DNA of 64,000 bases from Sacculina carcini (Eukaryota; Arthropoda; Thecostraca; Sacculinidae), in contig OU696575.1 in the NCBI GenBank assembly GCA_916048095.2, positions 8,067,001 through 8,131,000 of the forward strand, given 5' to 3'. Position numbers and translations under genes: made by a program. The notes beneath the pieces are model-generated. The model was not told where the DNA came from. It saw only the letters and a program-made list of their open reading frames with translations, and made no database searches. Shown here piece after piece: positions 1 to 10,400 of this stretch. Position 1 is the first letter of the stretch; each line of letters opens with the position of its first letter.

Positions 1-293
1 GCTTACTGTGTTTGTATGTATGTGTTTGTATGTGTGCATGAGTGTCACGCTGTGAATCGTCCATGCCCCGTGAGGGCGAGTGAGTGACCGGCTCGCCGCT
101 GATTGGTTGTTGCGGCGGGTGTGAGTACTGTGTGTGTGTGTGTGTCCGTGTGTGCTCCTGTGTGTCACGGTGTGAGCGGAGAGTCGTGTTTGAGGCGCTG
201 GCGGTTTTGGCGTGACGTCTTGTAGGCGCGCGTGGGGCAGTGATGCCCACGCGCGCCTGTGTGTAAATATATTGTAGTTTGTTTTCAGTTACA
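1..293 (+). mobile_element. Gypsy-type LTR fragment (3' part), fossil
   Basis: This stretch is the reverse complement of the LTRs at 53326-about 53750 and 54493-54903. It shares the GC-rich inverted repeat, the block around GTGACGTCTTGTAGGCGCGC and the terminal TTACA. The window edge cuts its 5' part, so it may be a solo LTR or the end of a longer element. A 12-bp perfect stem (225-236 with 246-257, 9-nt loop) is present here and in the other two copies. No coding sequence is attached on the right side. The call rests on sequence similarity inside the window. Confidence 0.8.
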
Positions 294-597
294 AGACTAT
301 TTGAAAGTGCATCCGGGTCCGATGGTTTAGGTTTTTTCATTGATGAAACCCATGTTTTTAAAGGTGGTTTTAATGATGTGGATATTTGAAATAATTTGTA
401 CGCAGAACAAAACAAATTCATTGAGTAATAATGTGTTTTTTACAGAACCCATGTTTTTTATGGAAAAATGCAATTATGTTTTCCAAAATGGTTTTAAATT
501 CGTTTTATTAATGTACAGATTCAGAAAATCTTGACAGCAGAGCAATACAAGTTAATTGGTCGGTCAAGTGTTTTTTGACAAACGTTTATTGAAACCG
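294..597. other. AT-rich intergenic stretch, no gene seen
   Basis: No coding or RNA feature is recognised. Two imperfect direct repeats built on CCCATGTTTTT lie near 345-400 and 446-510. The 64-residue open frame here has no recognisable motif and is probably chance. Confidence 0.5.
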
Positions 598-673
598 ACG
601 CCACCTAGATCAACGTCACCTAGATACAGGCAACGCCACCTAGATACAGGCAACGCCACCTAGATACAGGCCC
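598..673. repeat. Short tandem repeat, about 20-bp unit
   Basis: About three and a half copies of a unit containing CACCTAGATACAGGCAACGC. The first copies are diverged and the last two are nearly exact. It lies just beyond the decayed P element and could mark its end, but no terminal inverted repeat could be matched on the other side. Confidence 0.75.
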
Positions 674-3436
674 TTTCACGAAAGTATGACGTCATCGATG
701 GTGGTTGCTTCACTCGTACGGGCGATACGCGTTGTTATTAAAAATTGTGCTTAGTGCGGGTGTTTGACTTTCATTACGGCTCAATTAAGTTTGAAAATCA
801 TGTTAACAACATAAGAAACTTCAAATTGCAAATGGAAAAACCGAATATATTTAAAACAACATAGGCACATCACAGGCATACAACAACTACACACGAGACA
901 ACGTAGACAGTTTTCGTTTCAAATTTTTGGCAAAAATACATGAATTTCGATCGGAACATTAATTATTAAGAAGAACGTTCACACTCGCCCACACAATTTT
1001 TTCTACAACTGAATCTAGGTTATGGTTGCTAACACAATGCGAGATATTAAACATGATTCCGTGGTCATTGAGCTGTTGCAAAATGTGAAAAAGAACAATT
1101 TCCCTTTGCCTACCTACAGTCGAAAACTCCCTAAGCTCAAAACATTTTTTAACAGTTAAATAAGAAAACATGACAATATTAACAACGGTATCACTTGCAT
1201 AAGATAAACATCCTCTATCTATACCTTTAACATAGGAAAAACGTTCTGGTGATATTGGTTCATTTTTTGTAGTTAAAATGGTTTTGCATGAATCACACTG
1301 TTGTTTTTTTTAAATAGAATAGGAGCAATAACCGGCTACATAAACAATGACAGGGAGATATTTATAACAATTTTCGATATCTGCACTACAAATATAAATA
1401 ATATAACCTTCGGCTGCCTGTCTTAATCCATCGGGATGGTATTCTGGTGAGCATGTAACATATTTTAGTGTGATACTACCTTTGAGCACGGGCAATTTTA
1501 AATCAATCAACGATCTTACTCTGATTTTTTTCCACACTCGAATAATTGACGGTTGGAAATGTTATATGTGCAACCTGACAACCTCCTGTACTGACCAAAC
1601 CGCTCTTCCAAACAATCCGTCTGAAAATTTCCTGGCAAAATGTACGACAAACCTAACTCATTTACACAATACTGCATGATTTCAAAAAGTGCATGCGTTG
1701 TTTGATACACAGCCATAAATGTATCTTTAGTCATGCCGACCATATTGCTCCCTGACCTACACTGATCCAGCCATTTCAGAAAATGCTCCAAAAAATATGC
1801 CTAGCATCAGCAGCTGAACCAGTCAACGGATGAGCGTAAACATTTCTCAACCCCGAGCCTTTATATGGTGTCTTCACATTGCAAATAGTCCACCAACGCA
1901 AAATTATCTGAATAAAGCGTGCAGTGTCTTCAGCGCAATAAAGATTATTCGTAACACCCAATGATCTCAGAGCCTGCACTACATAATCACGCATAACATT
2001 CAGCACAAGTTTAACATTCTGTCTTTCGATGTTGGACGGACGAACAGCTTTGAGCGACAAACCGTGAGAAAACTATAACAGTGAACCAGCCTCCAACGTA
2101 TACAACTTCTCAACAGTATCGAATGAAGCAGACAACGACTTGGAAAAATCAGAAAAATGCGGGAATACAAAGGATTTGAGTGAATCCTTTTTGTTGAGCT
2201 AATTATTGCGGATGCATTTCAAAATATGCACCGAATCAAACATAAAAAACAGAGATCGATCTGAGCTGACTGGATGCTGATAAACAATGACAAACTCACG
2301 AGATGGATTGGCAAACATCGACATCGCACTGCGATTAAAAGAATGGTTATCAGAAATAACACAAATCACTTTGACTCCGAGACTGTCCAGTCCAACGATG
2401 ACCTTACGAACATAATTACACAGAGTTTCTCCTTTGAGAGTCATCACTGGCAGAATATGAACAACATCCATATATGCACTCAGTACGCTGCTTATCATGA
2501 ACACACATGCAGTAGTTGCAACACCGCTCCCGTCAAAAGAGCACCCAACAATGTCACCACATTTGTAATCCAAAGAAGGCTTCAAATAGATCTCGTCCAT
2601 CAGAGAGGTACAAGATCAAGATCAAGATCAAGATCTCATAAGAGAGATACAAGTTTATCCTCAGGTTGAAGAGAGGCAATCTTTTGTTTGATATAGCTCA
2701 AAAAAGACTCTGATTGCTCTTTCATGGGGTCGGTGTAGAATGACATATTGATACGTCGAATGGTTGAATAACATGGCAAGATTATGCTGCGTGAACGACG
2801 AACAAACTTATGCGCACACGGAGACAGAGAATATAGCAGAGACGATAAAACCGTGAAGTTAGTTGAATACTTCAGTTGAGACTGCGTTACCAGCCGCAGT
2901 TGCTCACAAACAAACTCAATGACACCTTCATGCTTGCATCCAGAACACAACAATGACCTCAGCAAGGTGATCACAAGCTGAATAATGGCAATGAAGTCAG
3001 TTGACTGCTGTTTGCACCTATCGATATCAGAAATGAACGACAAAAGTGCACGCAGATTATCTAAAGTACCGATAGTGGACGGAAAACACTCGCATCAACC
3101 TTGTTCACTCTCACACCTTCGATCAACCCCGAAACAGACAAGTTACAATCGATAGAAACACAGTGCTGAACTCTGACATCACAAGCGGTCACATGACAGA
3201 TATTCACCGAGTTCGACGTTGAATCAATAAAATTCCAATGTTTGTCATCAACAATCTCATGCACTTTCAACTGCAATGAGGAGAAATTCTCGATTTTTCT
3301 AGCCTCTAGAAATTGTTCGTGCTCGGCGGCACTTGCTTTGATGGCTGCTTCAATCTGCTCTTCTTCACGTCGTTGTTTTTTGTCGCTGGGAGCCTGTCTT
3401 GAAGTCGACGGAGTTGACAAATACGATGGCGAATTA
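674..3436 (-). mobile_element. P-element-type DNA transposon, decayed and interrupted
   Basis: The span holds a decayed P/THAP9-type transposase on the minus strand (959-3436), with about 285 bases of anonymous sequence downstream of its stop. The promoter-proximal end is replaced at 3436/3437 by the (TAA)n tail of LINE1 copy A. The N-terminal THAP DNA-binding domain and that terminal repeat are therefore not visible. A six-base repeat (ATCAAG, about four copies near 2607-2634) expands inside the coding region. The left limit is a guess; no target duplication was found. Confidence 0.7.
959..3436 (-). pseudogene. P-element/THAP9-like transposase, broken
   Basis: Minus-strand pieces line up in the family's order. 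2636-3043 has the helix-rich segment with SLLYSLSPCAHKFVRRS. 2199-2600 has the RNase H-like core, starting MDEIYLKP and including FDSVHILKCIRNN. 1776-2060 has the SLKAVRPSNIERQ segment. 1516-1791 has FQTDCLEERFGQYRRLSG. 1310-1537 and 959-1171 give the C-terminus, with VYVAGYC. The pieces fall in different frames, so there are at least four frameshifts, plus a microsatellite expansion near 2607-2634. THAP9/P transposases cut and paste DNA using GTP. This copy cannot make an active protein and its THAP domain is absent. The family call is based on motifs recalled from invertebrate P-like proteins. Confidence 0.8.
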
Positions 3437-3779
3437 TTATTATTATTATTAATTACAGGCAAATCCAGTAGCATGGGAAGAGTGCAAGCACTATTACAAC
3501 CCTAAGGTGGCCCCATGTACCGGAAGCGCCCAAAAGATTCAGAGAGAAAGAGAGTTCGAAAAGAAAAAACTCTAGAAAGAGAGTTGGAAAGAAAATAATA
3601 TATAAATAACAATAAATAATAAACCATCATCCGATAACAATCCATAATGTCACTTCGCCCAAGTTCCTCAATAAATAATAACAATCAACAATAAATATGT
3701 GATTCAGTAAATAACAGCCATCAATAAATAAAAATAAAAATTAATAAATAAGTAATAATTCACAATCAAGAACAATAAA

Positions 3780-4143
3780 TATGATTCAATAAGAAACATC
3801 CAACAATAAATATAAATATGATTCAATAAGTAACAACAACACAAATAAATATGATTCAATAAACAACAACACCAATAAATATGATTCAATAAACAACAAC
3901 AACAATAAATATGATTCAATAAACAGCAACAACAATAAATATGATTCAATAAACAACAACAACAATAAATATGATTCAATAAACAACAACACCAATAAAT
4001 ATGATTCAATAAACAACAAAAACAATAAATATGATTCAATAAACAGCAACAACAATAAATATGATTCAATAAACAACAAAAACAATAAATATGATTCAAT
4101 AAACAGCAACAACAATAAATATGATTCAATAAACAACAACAGC
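3780..4143 (-). repeat. About 27-bp tandem repeats in the LINE1 3' UTR
   Basis: On the plus strand the unit reads roughly AATAAATATGATTCAATAAA followed by CAACAAC. There are about 12 copies with small changes, mostly alternating ACC, AAC and AAA endings. The same array, in reverse complement, sits at the matching place in LINE1 copy B (about 45930-46200), so it belongs to the element and is not a local expansion. It creates long spurious open frames rich in LLLLFIESY. Confidence 0.9.
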
Positions 4144-4310
4144 CAACACTGAGTAAAAGCATAATTTAATAAATAACAACAACCTATGATAAATAGTAAT
4201 AAATAGAGAGTAAAATAAAAATAAATAAAAATACATAGAGAATAAATAACAATAAGTATGAATAAATAACAATAAATATGAATAAATATACAATTAATAA
4301 GACTCAACTG

Positions 4311-5420
4311 TCAATTCCGCTCTTTCAGTAGCATTTCATTTACTTTGGACTTGAATTTCTTCAAATTGTTCTGCGAGAAAGCCTTCTCCTTCAACTTGTT
4401 CCAAGTAGACACAGTGGCCGGAAGAAAGCAACGTTGGAATTGTTTTGTACGACAACGAATTGGATCCATGCACTGGGAATGCTGTTTGGATGTAAGCCGT
4501 GTGCTTCTTGCTGCCACGAAATCATCAGGAATTGACTCGATCATCGGATGATGGTCGTTGTGCTTGATCTTGTACAGCATGCACATGCTGCTGACCTTTC
4601 GGCGATGGCAAAGATCACCAAGAACCAAGTCACCACAGAGGAACTTGCAAGTTCTAACAACTCTGTTGATGAGATTGAGGTGACAAACCGCAGTAGAAGA
4701 CCACACAGGGGCGCAGTACTCCAGAATTGGCAAAATGAAACAGCGAAAACAACTTTTTGAGATTGTGCTGCTACCGAACATCCGATATGCCTTTCTTATA
4801 ATTCCCAGTTTCCGCGATGCCGAACAAACTAGCTTCCGAATGTGACTCTCAAACGTCAGCTTTGAGTCTACATGTACTCCCAATATTTTGAGCTCATCAC
4901 ACACGCTGAGTTGGGCGTCATTTATGAGGATAGCTCCATGTGAAGGCTGAACGGTACGTGACCTAGAAAACAACAAGCATTTAAATTTCGAAGTGTTCAG
5001 CATCATATTCCACCTCTCACACCACTTCAGGACGCTGCTGAGATCGTCGTTGACCGTTTGACGCACCTGTGGTCTGTCCGAAGGAGATGAAATTACAGCC
5101 ATCAAGGTGATATCATCAGCATATCCATATACAGGGTTGCGTGTGGTTGTGTACAGGTCAGCGGTGTAAATGTTGAACAAAATAGGACCCAACACACTTC
5201 CCTGCGGGACACCGGACACAATGCTCTGCCAGCGACTGTATGCTCCATCGATGGCAACACGTTGTACGCGATTGGAGAGAAATTGATGCAAAACGCTTAG
5301 CAAGCGGCCGCCGACTCCAATGTTTCTCAGTTTTTGCAGCAAGCCCTGGCGGCTCACACGGTCAAATGCTGCCGAGAAATCCAACTGCATAATCCAGGCT
5401 TCACTGCCTTTGTCTAGCAC
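4311..5420 (-). CDS. LINE1A reverse transcriptase segment (369 codons open)
   Basis: This is the palm and C-terminal part of a non-LTR RT. Motif A is LDFSAAFDRVS, motif B is GVPQGSVLGPILFNIY, and motif C is YADDITL, all within the first 120 residues. The C-terminal domain ends with a Lys-rich stretch before the stop at 4311. The protein copies element RNA at a nicked chromosomal target (target-primed reverse transcription). The frame is open throughout, but it is cut from the endonuclease part upstream by one stop and one A-run slip, so copy A cannot make a full ORF2. The annotated start is only the first Met after the slip, not a real initiation site. Confidence 0.9.
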   Translation of the reverse strand: MLDKGSEAWIMQLDFSAAFDRVSRQGLLQKLRNIGVGGRLLSVLHQFLSNRVQRVAIDGAYSRWQSIVSGVPQGSVLGPILFNIYTADLYTTTRNPVYGYADDITLMAVISSPSDRPQVRQTVNDDLSSVLKWCERWNMMLNTSKFKCLLFSRSRTVQPSHGAILINDAQLSVCDELKILGVHVDSKLTFESHIRKLVCSASRKLGIIRKAYRMFGSSTISKSCFRCFILPILEYCAPVWSSTAVCHLNLINRVVRTCKFLCGDLVLGDLCHRRKVSSMCMLYKIKHNDHHPMIESIPDDFVAARSTRLTSKQHSQCMDPIRCRTKQFQRCFLPATVSTWNKLKEKAFSQNNLKKFKSKVNEMLLKERN

Positions 5421-6129
5421 TTGCTGGAGCTCATGCGTGATAGTAAGCAGAGCGTCAGTCGTGCTGAGTTTTTGCGGTATGCAAATAGGTTTTCCGACAG
5501 CAGATTGTTGCTCTACAGGTACTTGGACAGTCTGGAAGATATCAAGAACTCGAATATTTTGGACAGAATCGGCGTAATTGATATCGGCCGGTAGTTTGCA
5601 ACATCAGCTGAATTGGTTCCTTTTGGTATGGGCATGATATTCGCAACCCGCCAACATGATGGAAACGAACCAGTCTTCATCAAGCGCCTGAAAAGAGCAC
5701 TGAGCATCGGAGCTAGAGTATCTGCCGTGTTCTTGAAAAATAGCGGAAATATATTCAGAGGGTCTGTTCCTCCGTGGGCATCAAGGTCTTTCATGAGATT
5801 CGCCACTTATTTTGATCGGAAGGCAATGCCTTTGATTTTCGGGGCGAGGACAGATGAATCGTCAGACGGAATGGACCCTTGACATTGCTTGGTATTGAAG
5901 TAATCCATAAGCAACTCTGCCTCTCTGTTGGGTTGCTTTTGAGCTCACCGTTTGCTGAAAATAAAGGAGGGACAGACAGGTCATGTCCAAACACTGATGA
6001 TTTAAACGTTGACCACCATTTGTGGGCGTCATTGGCAGATGTTAGCTTTTCAGCAAGTTTCTTTGAGTGACGTGTTTCCGCTTCTGAATACACATGCTCA
6101 GCATGCCGTCTGGCCTCAGTGTAGACATT
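5421..6129 (-). pseudogene. LINE1A ORF2 linker between endonuclease and RT, broken
   Basis: Comparison with copy B (43938-44651) shows what changed. A Trp codon became TGA at 6130-6132, a frameshift lies between about 5790 and 5940, a Glu codon became TAG at 5513-5515, and an A-run (5469-5473) has five A where the downstream RT frame needs six. The segment carries YRPISITPILSKIFE, the conserved entry to the RT fingers. It has no separate function. Confidence 0.8.
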
Positions 6130-7140
6130 TCATGAATTGGCTGAGCGTGATTGAAGCCACTTGTGGTAAGCCTCCTGCTTGGATTCACGTGCGCTGCGAC
6201 ATTCGTTGGTGAACCAGGCTTTGTCAACAGAGCGAAAACGTAGTTTTTTAGTAGGCACTCTCCTTGAGATGACATCGGTAATGTATTTGCTCAATGCATC
6301 GATGGGGCATTCCTTCTGATGCAGATTTGAAACTTTGATTGCTTTCAATTCATCATTCACCTTCACCCAGTCAACATTGTTCTTCATGTGCACGAGCCTT
6401 GAAATCGTGTAAGGAGAAATCGTCTGTCTCAATGTCAACTTCACGGATAGCGACGAGTGATCTGAACTTCCTATTGGAGCTTCCACTTTTACACTCACGA
6501 TATCTGAGACGTCTGTCATAACCAAGTCCAAACAGTTTCCCGCTTGATGTGTGGGACCGGACACCATTTGGGAGCAGCCAGAAATGTTGCAGAAATCATA
6601 TGCTGCTCTACCATGAGCGTCTGTAGGAGATGTCGACAAGAGCCACTCACGGTGATGGGCGTTCATGTCTCCCACAAATACAAATGTTGACTTGGTGTCC
6701 TTCTCCTGAATTATTGACATGGCTGACAAGAGACATTCGTATATAGAGTCGTTACTGTCTGGATTTCGGTAGGCTCCAAAGTTGTAAAAATTCATCAAGG
6801 CGGTGTTGACACGCAGCAGCATAACTTCATAACAAGTGCAGTCGTGCGCTGTAATTCTCGTTGCTGAAAAGCCTTTGCGTACGTACACTGCCAAGCCACG
6901 CCGCCTGTTTTTTGAGTCACGTTTGATTAGCAATGGCTTACTGAAACCTGGCATCAAGAGCTCAGATTGGTCCCGATAATCGCACACAAGCGTTTCGGCA
7001 CAGATGATGTCCTTGGAGCGACTGGCTGCTGTCAAATCTCTGATGTTCTTATACAAGCCTCTAATGTTGGCGTAAAGTATATTTGAAAATCGTTTTTGTG
7101 ATCTAGCAGGACCGGGATTCATTTCAACATCGCCACACAT
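6130..7140 (-). CDS. LINE1A ORF2 N-terminus: 2A peptide plus APE endonuclease
   Basis: The reading frame from the Met at 7138-7140 gives CGDVEMNPGP and then an exonuclease III/APE-type endonuclease. Conserved pieces are YANIRGL (catalytic Asn), AETLV (catalytic Glu), GDMNAHH (Asp/Asn pair) and SDHSSL (Asp-His). The enzyme nicks target DNA to prime reverse transcription. Upstream the frame stays open through a hydrophobic stretch (SFLLMM and a Cys/Val-rich segment from CA repeats) and then runs into Gypsy protease sequence, so the true start is unknown. It ends at a TGA that is TGG in copy B. Confidence 0.85.
   Translation of the reverse strand: MCGDVEMNPGPARSQKRFSNILYANIRGLYKNIRDLTAASRSKDIICAETLVCDYRDQSELLMPGFSKPLLIKRDSKNRRRGLAVYVRKGFSATRITAHDCTCYEVMLLRVNTALMNFYNFGAYRNPDSNDSIYECLLSAMSIIQEKDTKSTFVFVGDMNAHHREWLLSTSPTDAHGRAAYDFCNISGCSQMVSGPTHQAGNCLDLVMTDVSDIVSVKVEAPIGSSDHSSLSVKLTLRQTISPYTISRLVHMKNNVDWVKVNDELKAIKVSNLHQKECPIDALSKYITDVISRRVPTKKLRFRSVDKAWFTNECRSARESKQEAYHKWLQSRSANS
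7108..7131 (-). other. 2A-type ribosome-skipping peptide, DVEMNPGP
   Basis: The eight codons exactly match the 2A core D-V/I-E-x-N-P-G-P. The motif sits just before the endonuclease of LINE1A, after a hydrophobic run. In known 2A sequences the ribosome skips the last Gly-Pro bond and releases the upstream product. 2A motifs at the start of ORF2 are documented in several APE-type LINEs of marine invertebrates. Activity here is inferred, not shown. Copy B is truncated and lacks this part. Confidence 0.85.
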
Positions 7141-7540
7141 CATCAGCAGAAACGACAAATCCACGGTGTGAGAAGGCACACACACAACGCAAAGCAAACC
7201 TACAAATAAACACATAATGCACGACGCATGCGAGCACAAATACACAACACATAACACATGCATACGAAATGTCACAACAAAAAACAAGCATACAACACAC
7301 ACAATACAAAGCAAACACACACACAAATACACACACAACAAGAAAAACACTAGAAAACACATGTGAGAACAATTTATTGAGAGCTCATTGTTAAACACAT
7401 ATCGCAAAGCAAAATGTCCAATGGGCGACAACAAAGACAGAGTATGAGAGCAACACAGAATTAGTTGGCACCTCAGTGCGAGGAAAGAGCTGGGCGCTGA
7501 CGGAAAACGGGAAAACAGAGTATTTTCAGAGTATTTTATA

Positions 7541-8879
7541 AACAGAGTCGGGAGTACAGAGATTTTTTCTCTCGACCAGTCATCACACACGTCCCCGCAC
7601 ACAATGCTCGCCGAGCACCCAGTGTCTACAAGCGCGCGCCGACGGACACCGTTCACTTCAATGCGAATAACCGGCAGCTGCCCATTCACTGACTGGGGGA
7701 AGAGACCGGCGCAGTTTCTCCTCCCCCTTCGCCGTTTCCCGAGCGCTGTGCAGTGCGGCATTGAAAAGCCAGGTGACCGAGATGGTTGCAGTTGTAGCAG
7801 CGTCTCCCACGCCAACCAGACGGTCCAGGCCGGCTCGTTCGGGCTGCACCCTCAGTTGAAGACGGAAAACGTGCAGCGAAGTGGCCAGCCCCACCGCACG
7901 TGAAGCACCTGCGCTCATCACTGCGATCGCTGGCCACCGACTCTTTCTCAGGCTTCGCCACAAGACAAGAGTCCGATGCATGTTTTTCGCTCTCATGTAA
8001 TAGCACTCTTGAACGCTCGAGCAGCTCAGACGGGCTCATGTTGTCCAAGCGAGAGCCCATTCGAAGCAGCTGGCGTACGTTATCGGGCAGACCTGAAACG
8101 AACGTGCACATTACAAGTGAGTCTGGAACGTCACCGATGACAGAAGCCAGACGCTTGAGTTCTGAGAAGTAAATGTCTATAGCTTCTCCGGACTGTCTTT
8201 TCCTGCTGATGAAGTTATCATAAGCCGTGAATTTGTCTACTGAAAAGGCAGTCAGTAGCGCATGCTTGATTCGCTTGTAGTCTTGTTTCGCATCCTCAGG
8301 AAGCTGTTGGTAGACGGCGAAAGCGCCTCCAGTCAGCCTTAGCGGCACAACTCTGTGCAGGTCGGTAATTCGACTGAGCCGACACACCAATTCTACTTTT
8401 TCCAGCCACTCACTGACTTAGGATGAAGTCCCATCGAACTCTGGGATAAGTCTCAATTCAGCACTTGTCTCACTCATTACCATATACGCCGAAATAGCTT
8501 GTAGGGAACAGGCCGAGAAAAGCAGTAGTTAAGATGTATTTCAGACTAAAATACACGAATGTCACGAAAATACAGATTGATTCACAAGGGCACTCTCACG
8601 CGCAAAACTCTAACGCACATAACTCTCTCGCACACAGAACACCACTTAATCCGCTCACTGCACCAGACACACTGCCGAAAAACAACACAACGCCACACGC
8701 CCCCGCAAGCACGGCCTCTTCCGTGCCGAGTCCCGGCTCGCCCCAGCGCCGCTCCTCCGACTCGGCGGCAGCATATTGTTCAAACACACACATACACACA
8801 AAACGCACCCGCACGTCCACATATTAATCAAACACCGCGCAGAACTGAAAGTCGGCAAATAATAAACACATACAGATGC

Positions 8880-8925
<46 letters not shown>

Positions 8926-9057
8926 CTTACACTTGACAAACACACACACCGACACAACTATGCACCCTCGCTCACACACTCTCGCACGCAATACACAATT
9001 TAACCATACACGACCACACCAAAATAATTTAAACGTGACCTTTTCCAGGTATGGTTG
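7541..9057 (-). mobile_element. Gypsy-type LTR retrotransposon fossil: 5' LTR, gag, protease start
   Basis: Minus-strand parts: an LTR-like region at about 8534-9057 (similar to the LTR at 53580-53680 in its CGCTCACACACTCTCGCACG block), a gag at 7686-8390 with two Cys-His zinc knuckles (CFTCGGAGHF... and CYNCNHLGHLAFQC), and the beginning of an aspartic protease (ALVDTGCSASIV) near 7590-7660. The rest of pol is absent because LINE1A occupies the site. It is broken. A (CA)n run of about 38 bases lies in the LTR at 8886-8923. The age looks moderate: coding parts are still legible. Confidence 0.8.
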
Positions 9058-9717
9058 AAGACGTGAAATCGACGATCACTAGATTTATGGAGGAGAGAAG
9101 AGCAATTCGACTCAATGTATGATTATGCAGAATCAAAAGTGAACTCTCTAGGATTGGAGGCCATTATGTAACCTCGCAAAAGGAAACTGCCACTCAAATT
9201 CGGCGGAGATGCAGAATCATACCCCCCAGATACTGGTCGCCAACATTATATAATGCAGTATTTCGAGATGCTGGACCGTCTCAGGACGCAGTTGAATAAC
9301 GTACTGGACAGTAGAGGCCTAAGCCGATATATACAACTGGAAAAAATGATCACCACAGGAACGGTAAATGAAGCCGTTGCATCTCATTACCCGGAAATCA
9401 ATCTCGAACGACTGAAGTGTCAGCTTCCAATGTTTGTCGGCACCACAAAAGCTATGTCTGTTGGTTCTGCTTAAGATGCTTATAGAGCGATGGAGACGGC
9501 TTCTAGAGCTATATTTTTTTAGATGCGGACATTGTTGAAGCTGCTTCTTGTCTGTCTTGTAACAAGTTGTGAGTCAGAAATAAGTTTTTCTGCCCTCCGT
9601 AGACTCAAAACATGGCTGAGAAGCACAATGTCGCAAACATGTCTGTACCACCTTGCCCTTGCTCATATACACAACGATATTCTCGATTCAGTTGATATAA
9701 ATGTGCTAGTTAGATAA
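9058..9717 (+). pseudogene. hAT transposase C-terminal relic
   Basis: The stretch carries the end of an hAT-superfamily transposase of the type found in ZMYM/THAP0-like genes: a PRKRKLPLKFGGD-type segment near 9170-9210, then QYFEMLDRLRTQLNNVL (9253-9474), LERLKCQLPMF, and the dimerisation region SCESEISFSALRRLKTWLRS (9523-9717). Frames change at least twice and a stop precedes the dimerisation block, so it is dead. The catalytic N-terminal half and the zinc finger are missing. The left edge abuts an LTR and the right edge lies about 50 bases before the inverted duplication at 9771. Confidence 0.8.
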
Positions 9718-9791
9718 TTTGTCGGAAGGTCTGCGCAGCGGTTCTCTCTGTTTGGCTCTTGCTAAATAGACAGATATTCTTCATCAATATC

Positions 9792-9832
9792 TATGATAAT
9801 GCTATGTACGTATCGTACATAGCATTATCATA
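9792..9832. repeat. Perfect 19-bp hairpin at the tip of inverted duplication 1
   Basis: TATGATAATGCTATGTACG is followed after three bases by its exact reverse complement. It lies about 20 bases inside the outer end of the left arm, and the same hairpin is at 16831-16871 in the right arm. Such a cruciform-prone site is a plausible breakpoint; that is inference. Confidence 0.9.
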
Positions 9833-10400
9833 TATATCATAGAAGTGTCGTAATAGCATGCTATAATGTGATAAAATGTCTTGTCTGTTGCTCTTGTTTT
9901 CTTGGCGTTAACCACTATGTGTTTTTGCTCACTGTGTGTTGATTATATGAAACATATGGTAAACTCATTAAGTTTGTTTGTCATCACATTTATTTCCGTT
10001 AAATATGCTCAAGCTTACACCTGTGATACTGCTCAGTCCGATAGTAGTGTGTGTCCGATGCCCCATGTGTGTGTGTGTATGTGTTAGTACTTATAATGTA
10101 CTTTGCATTGATGTATGTGTGTTTAAATTGAACATGCACAATTTAGTTGAGTGTCGACTCAGCAACTTTGAATATTAATGCATGATGACCATCATCCTCC
10201 CGAGCCTCGACGCAAATTTACTCCCATGTCACACATCCTTCAAAAAACGTCTATCAAGTCTTTTTCTGTCGCCTTGCACAAACACCTACTTGAGTCTGCT
10301 TGATATAACCTACCCTGTAATCTGTTTCCGTTATATTCAAACTTTTTCTCATTGTGAATTACTGTGTATGGCTGATTGACTGACTTCGGTCTGGTAAATT

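Larger units (their letters stand above)
3437..7540 (-). mobile_element. LINE1 copy A: APE-type non-LTR retrotransposon with a 2A peptide
   Basis: In minus-strand order: a CA-rich 5' stretch (about 7140-7540), a 2A motif (7108-7131), an APE endonuclease (to 6130), a linker, a reverse transcriptase (4311-5420), a 3' UTR with about 27-bp repeats (3780-4143), and a conserved last 90 bases ending in a (TAA)n tail at 3437-3460. The tail, APE domain and RT motifs fit the CR1/L2/Rex1-like group; the clade is not settled. The 3' end abuts P-element sequence and the 5' end lies in a Gypsy fossil. No ORF1 is visible in this copy. The 5' boundary is uncertain by about 100 bases. Copy B is at 43186-46579. 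Confidence 0.88.
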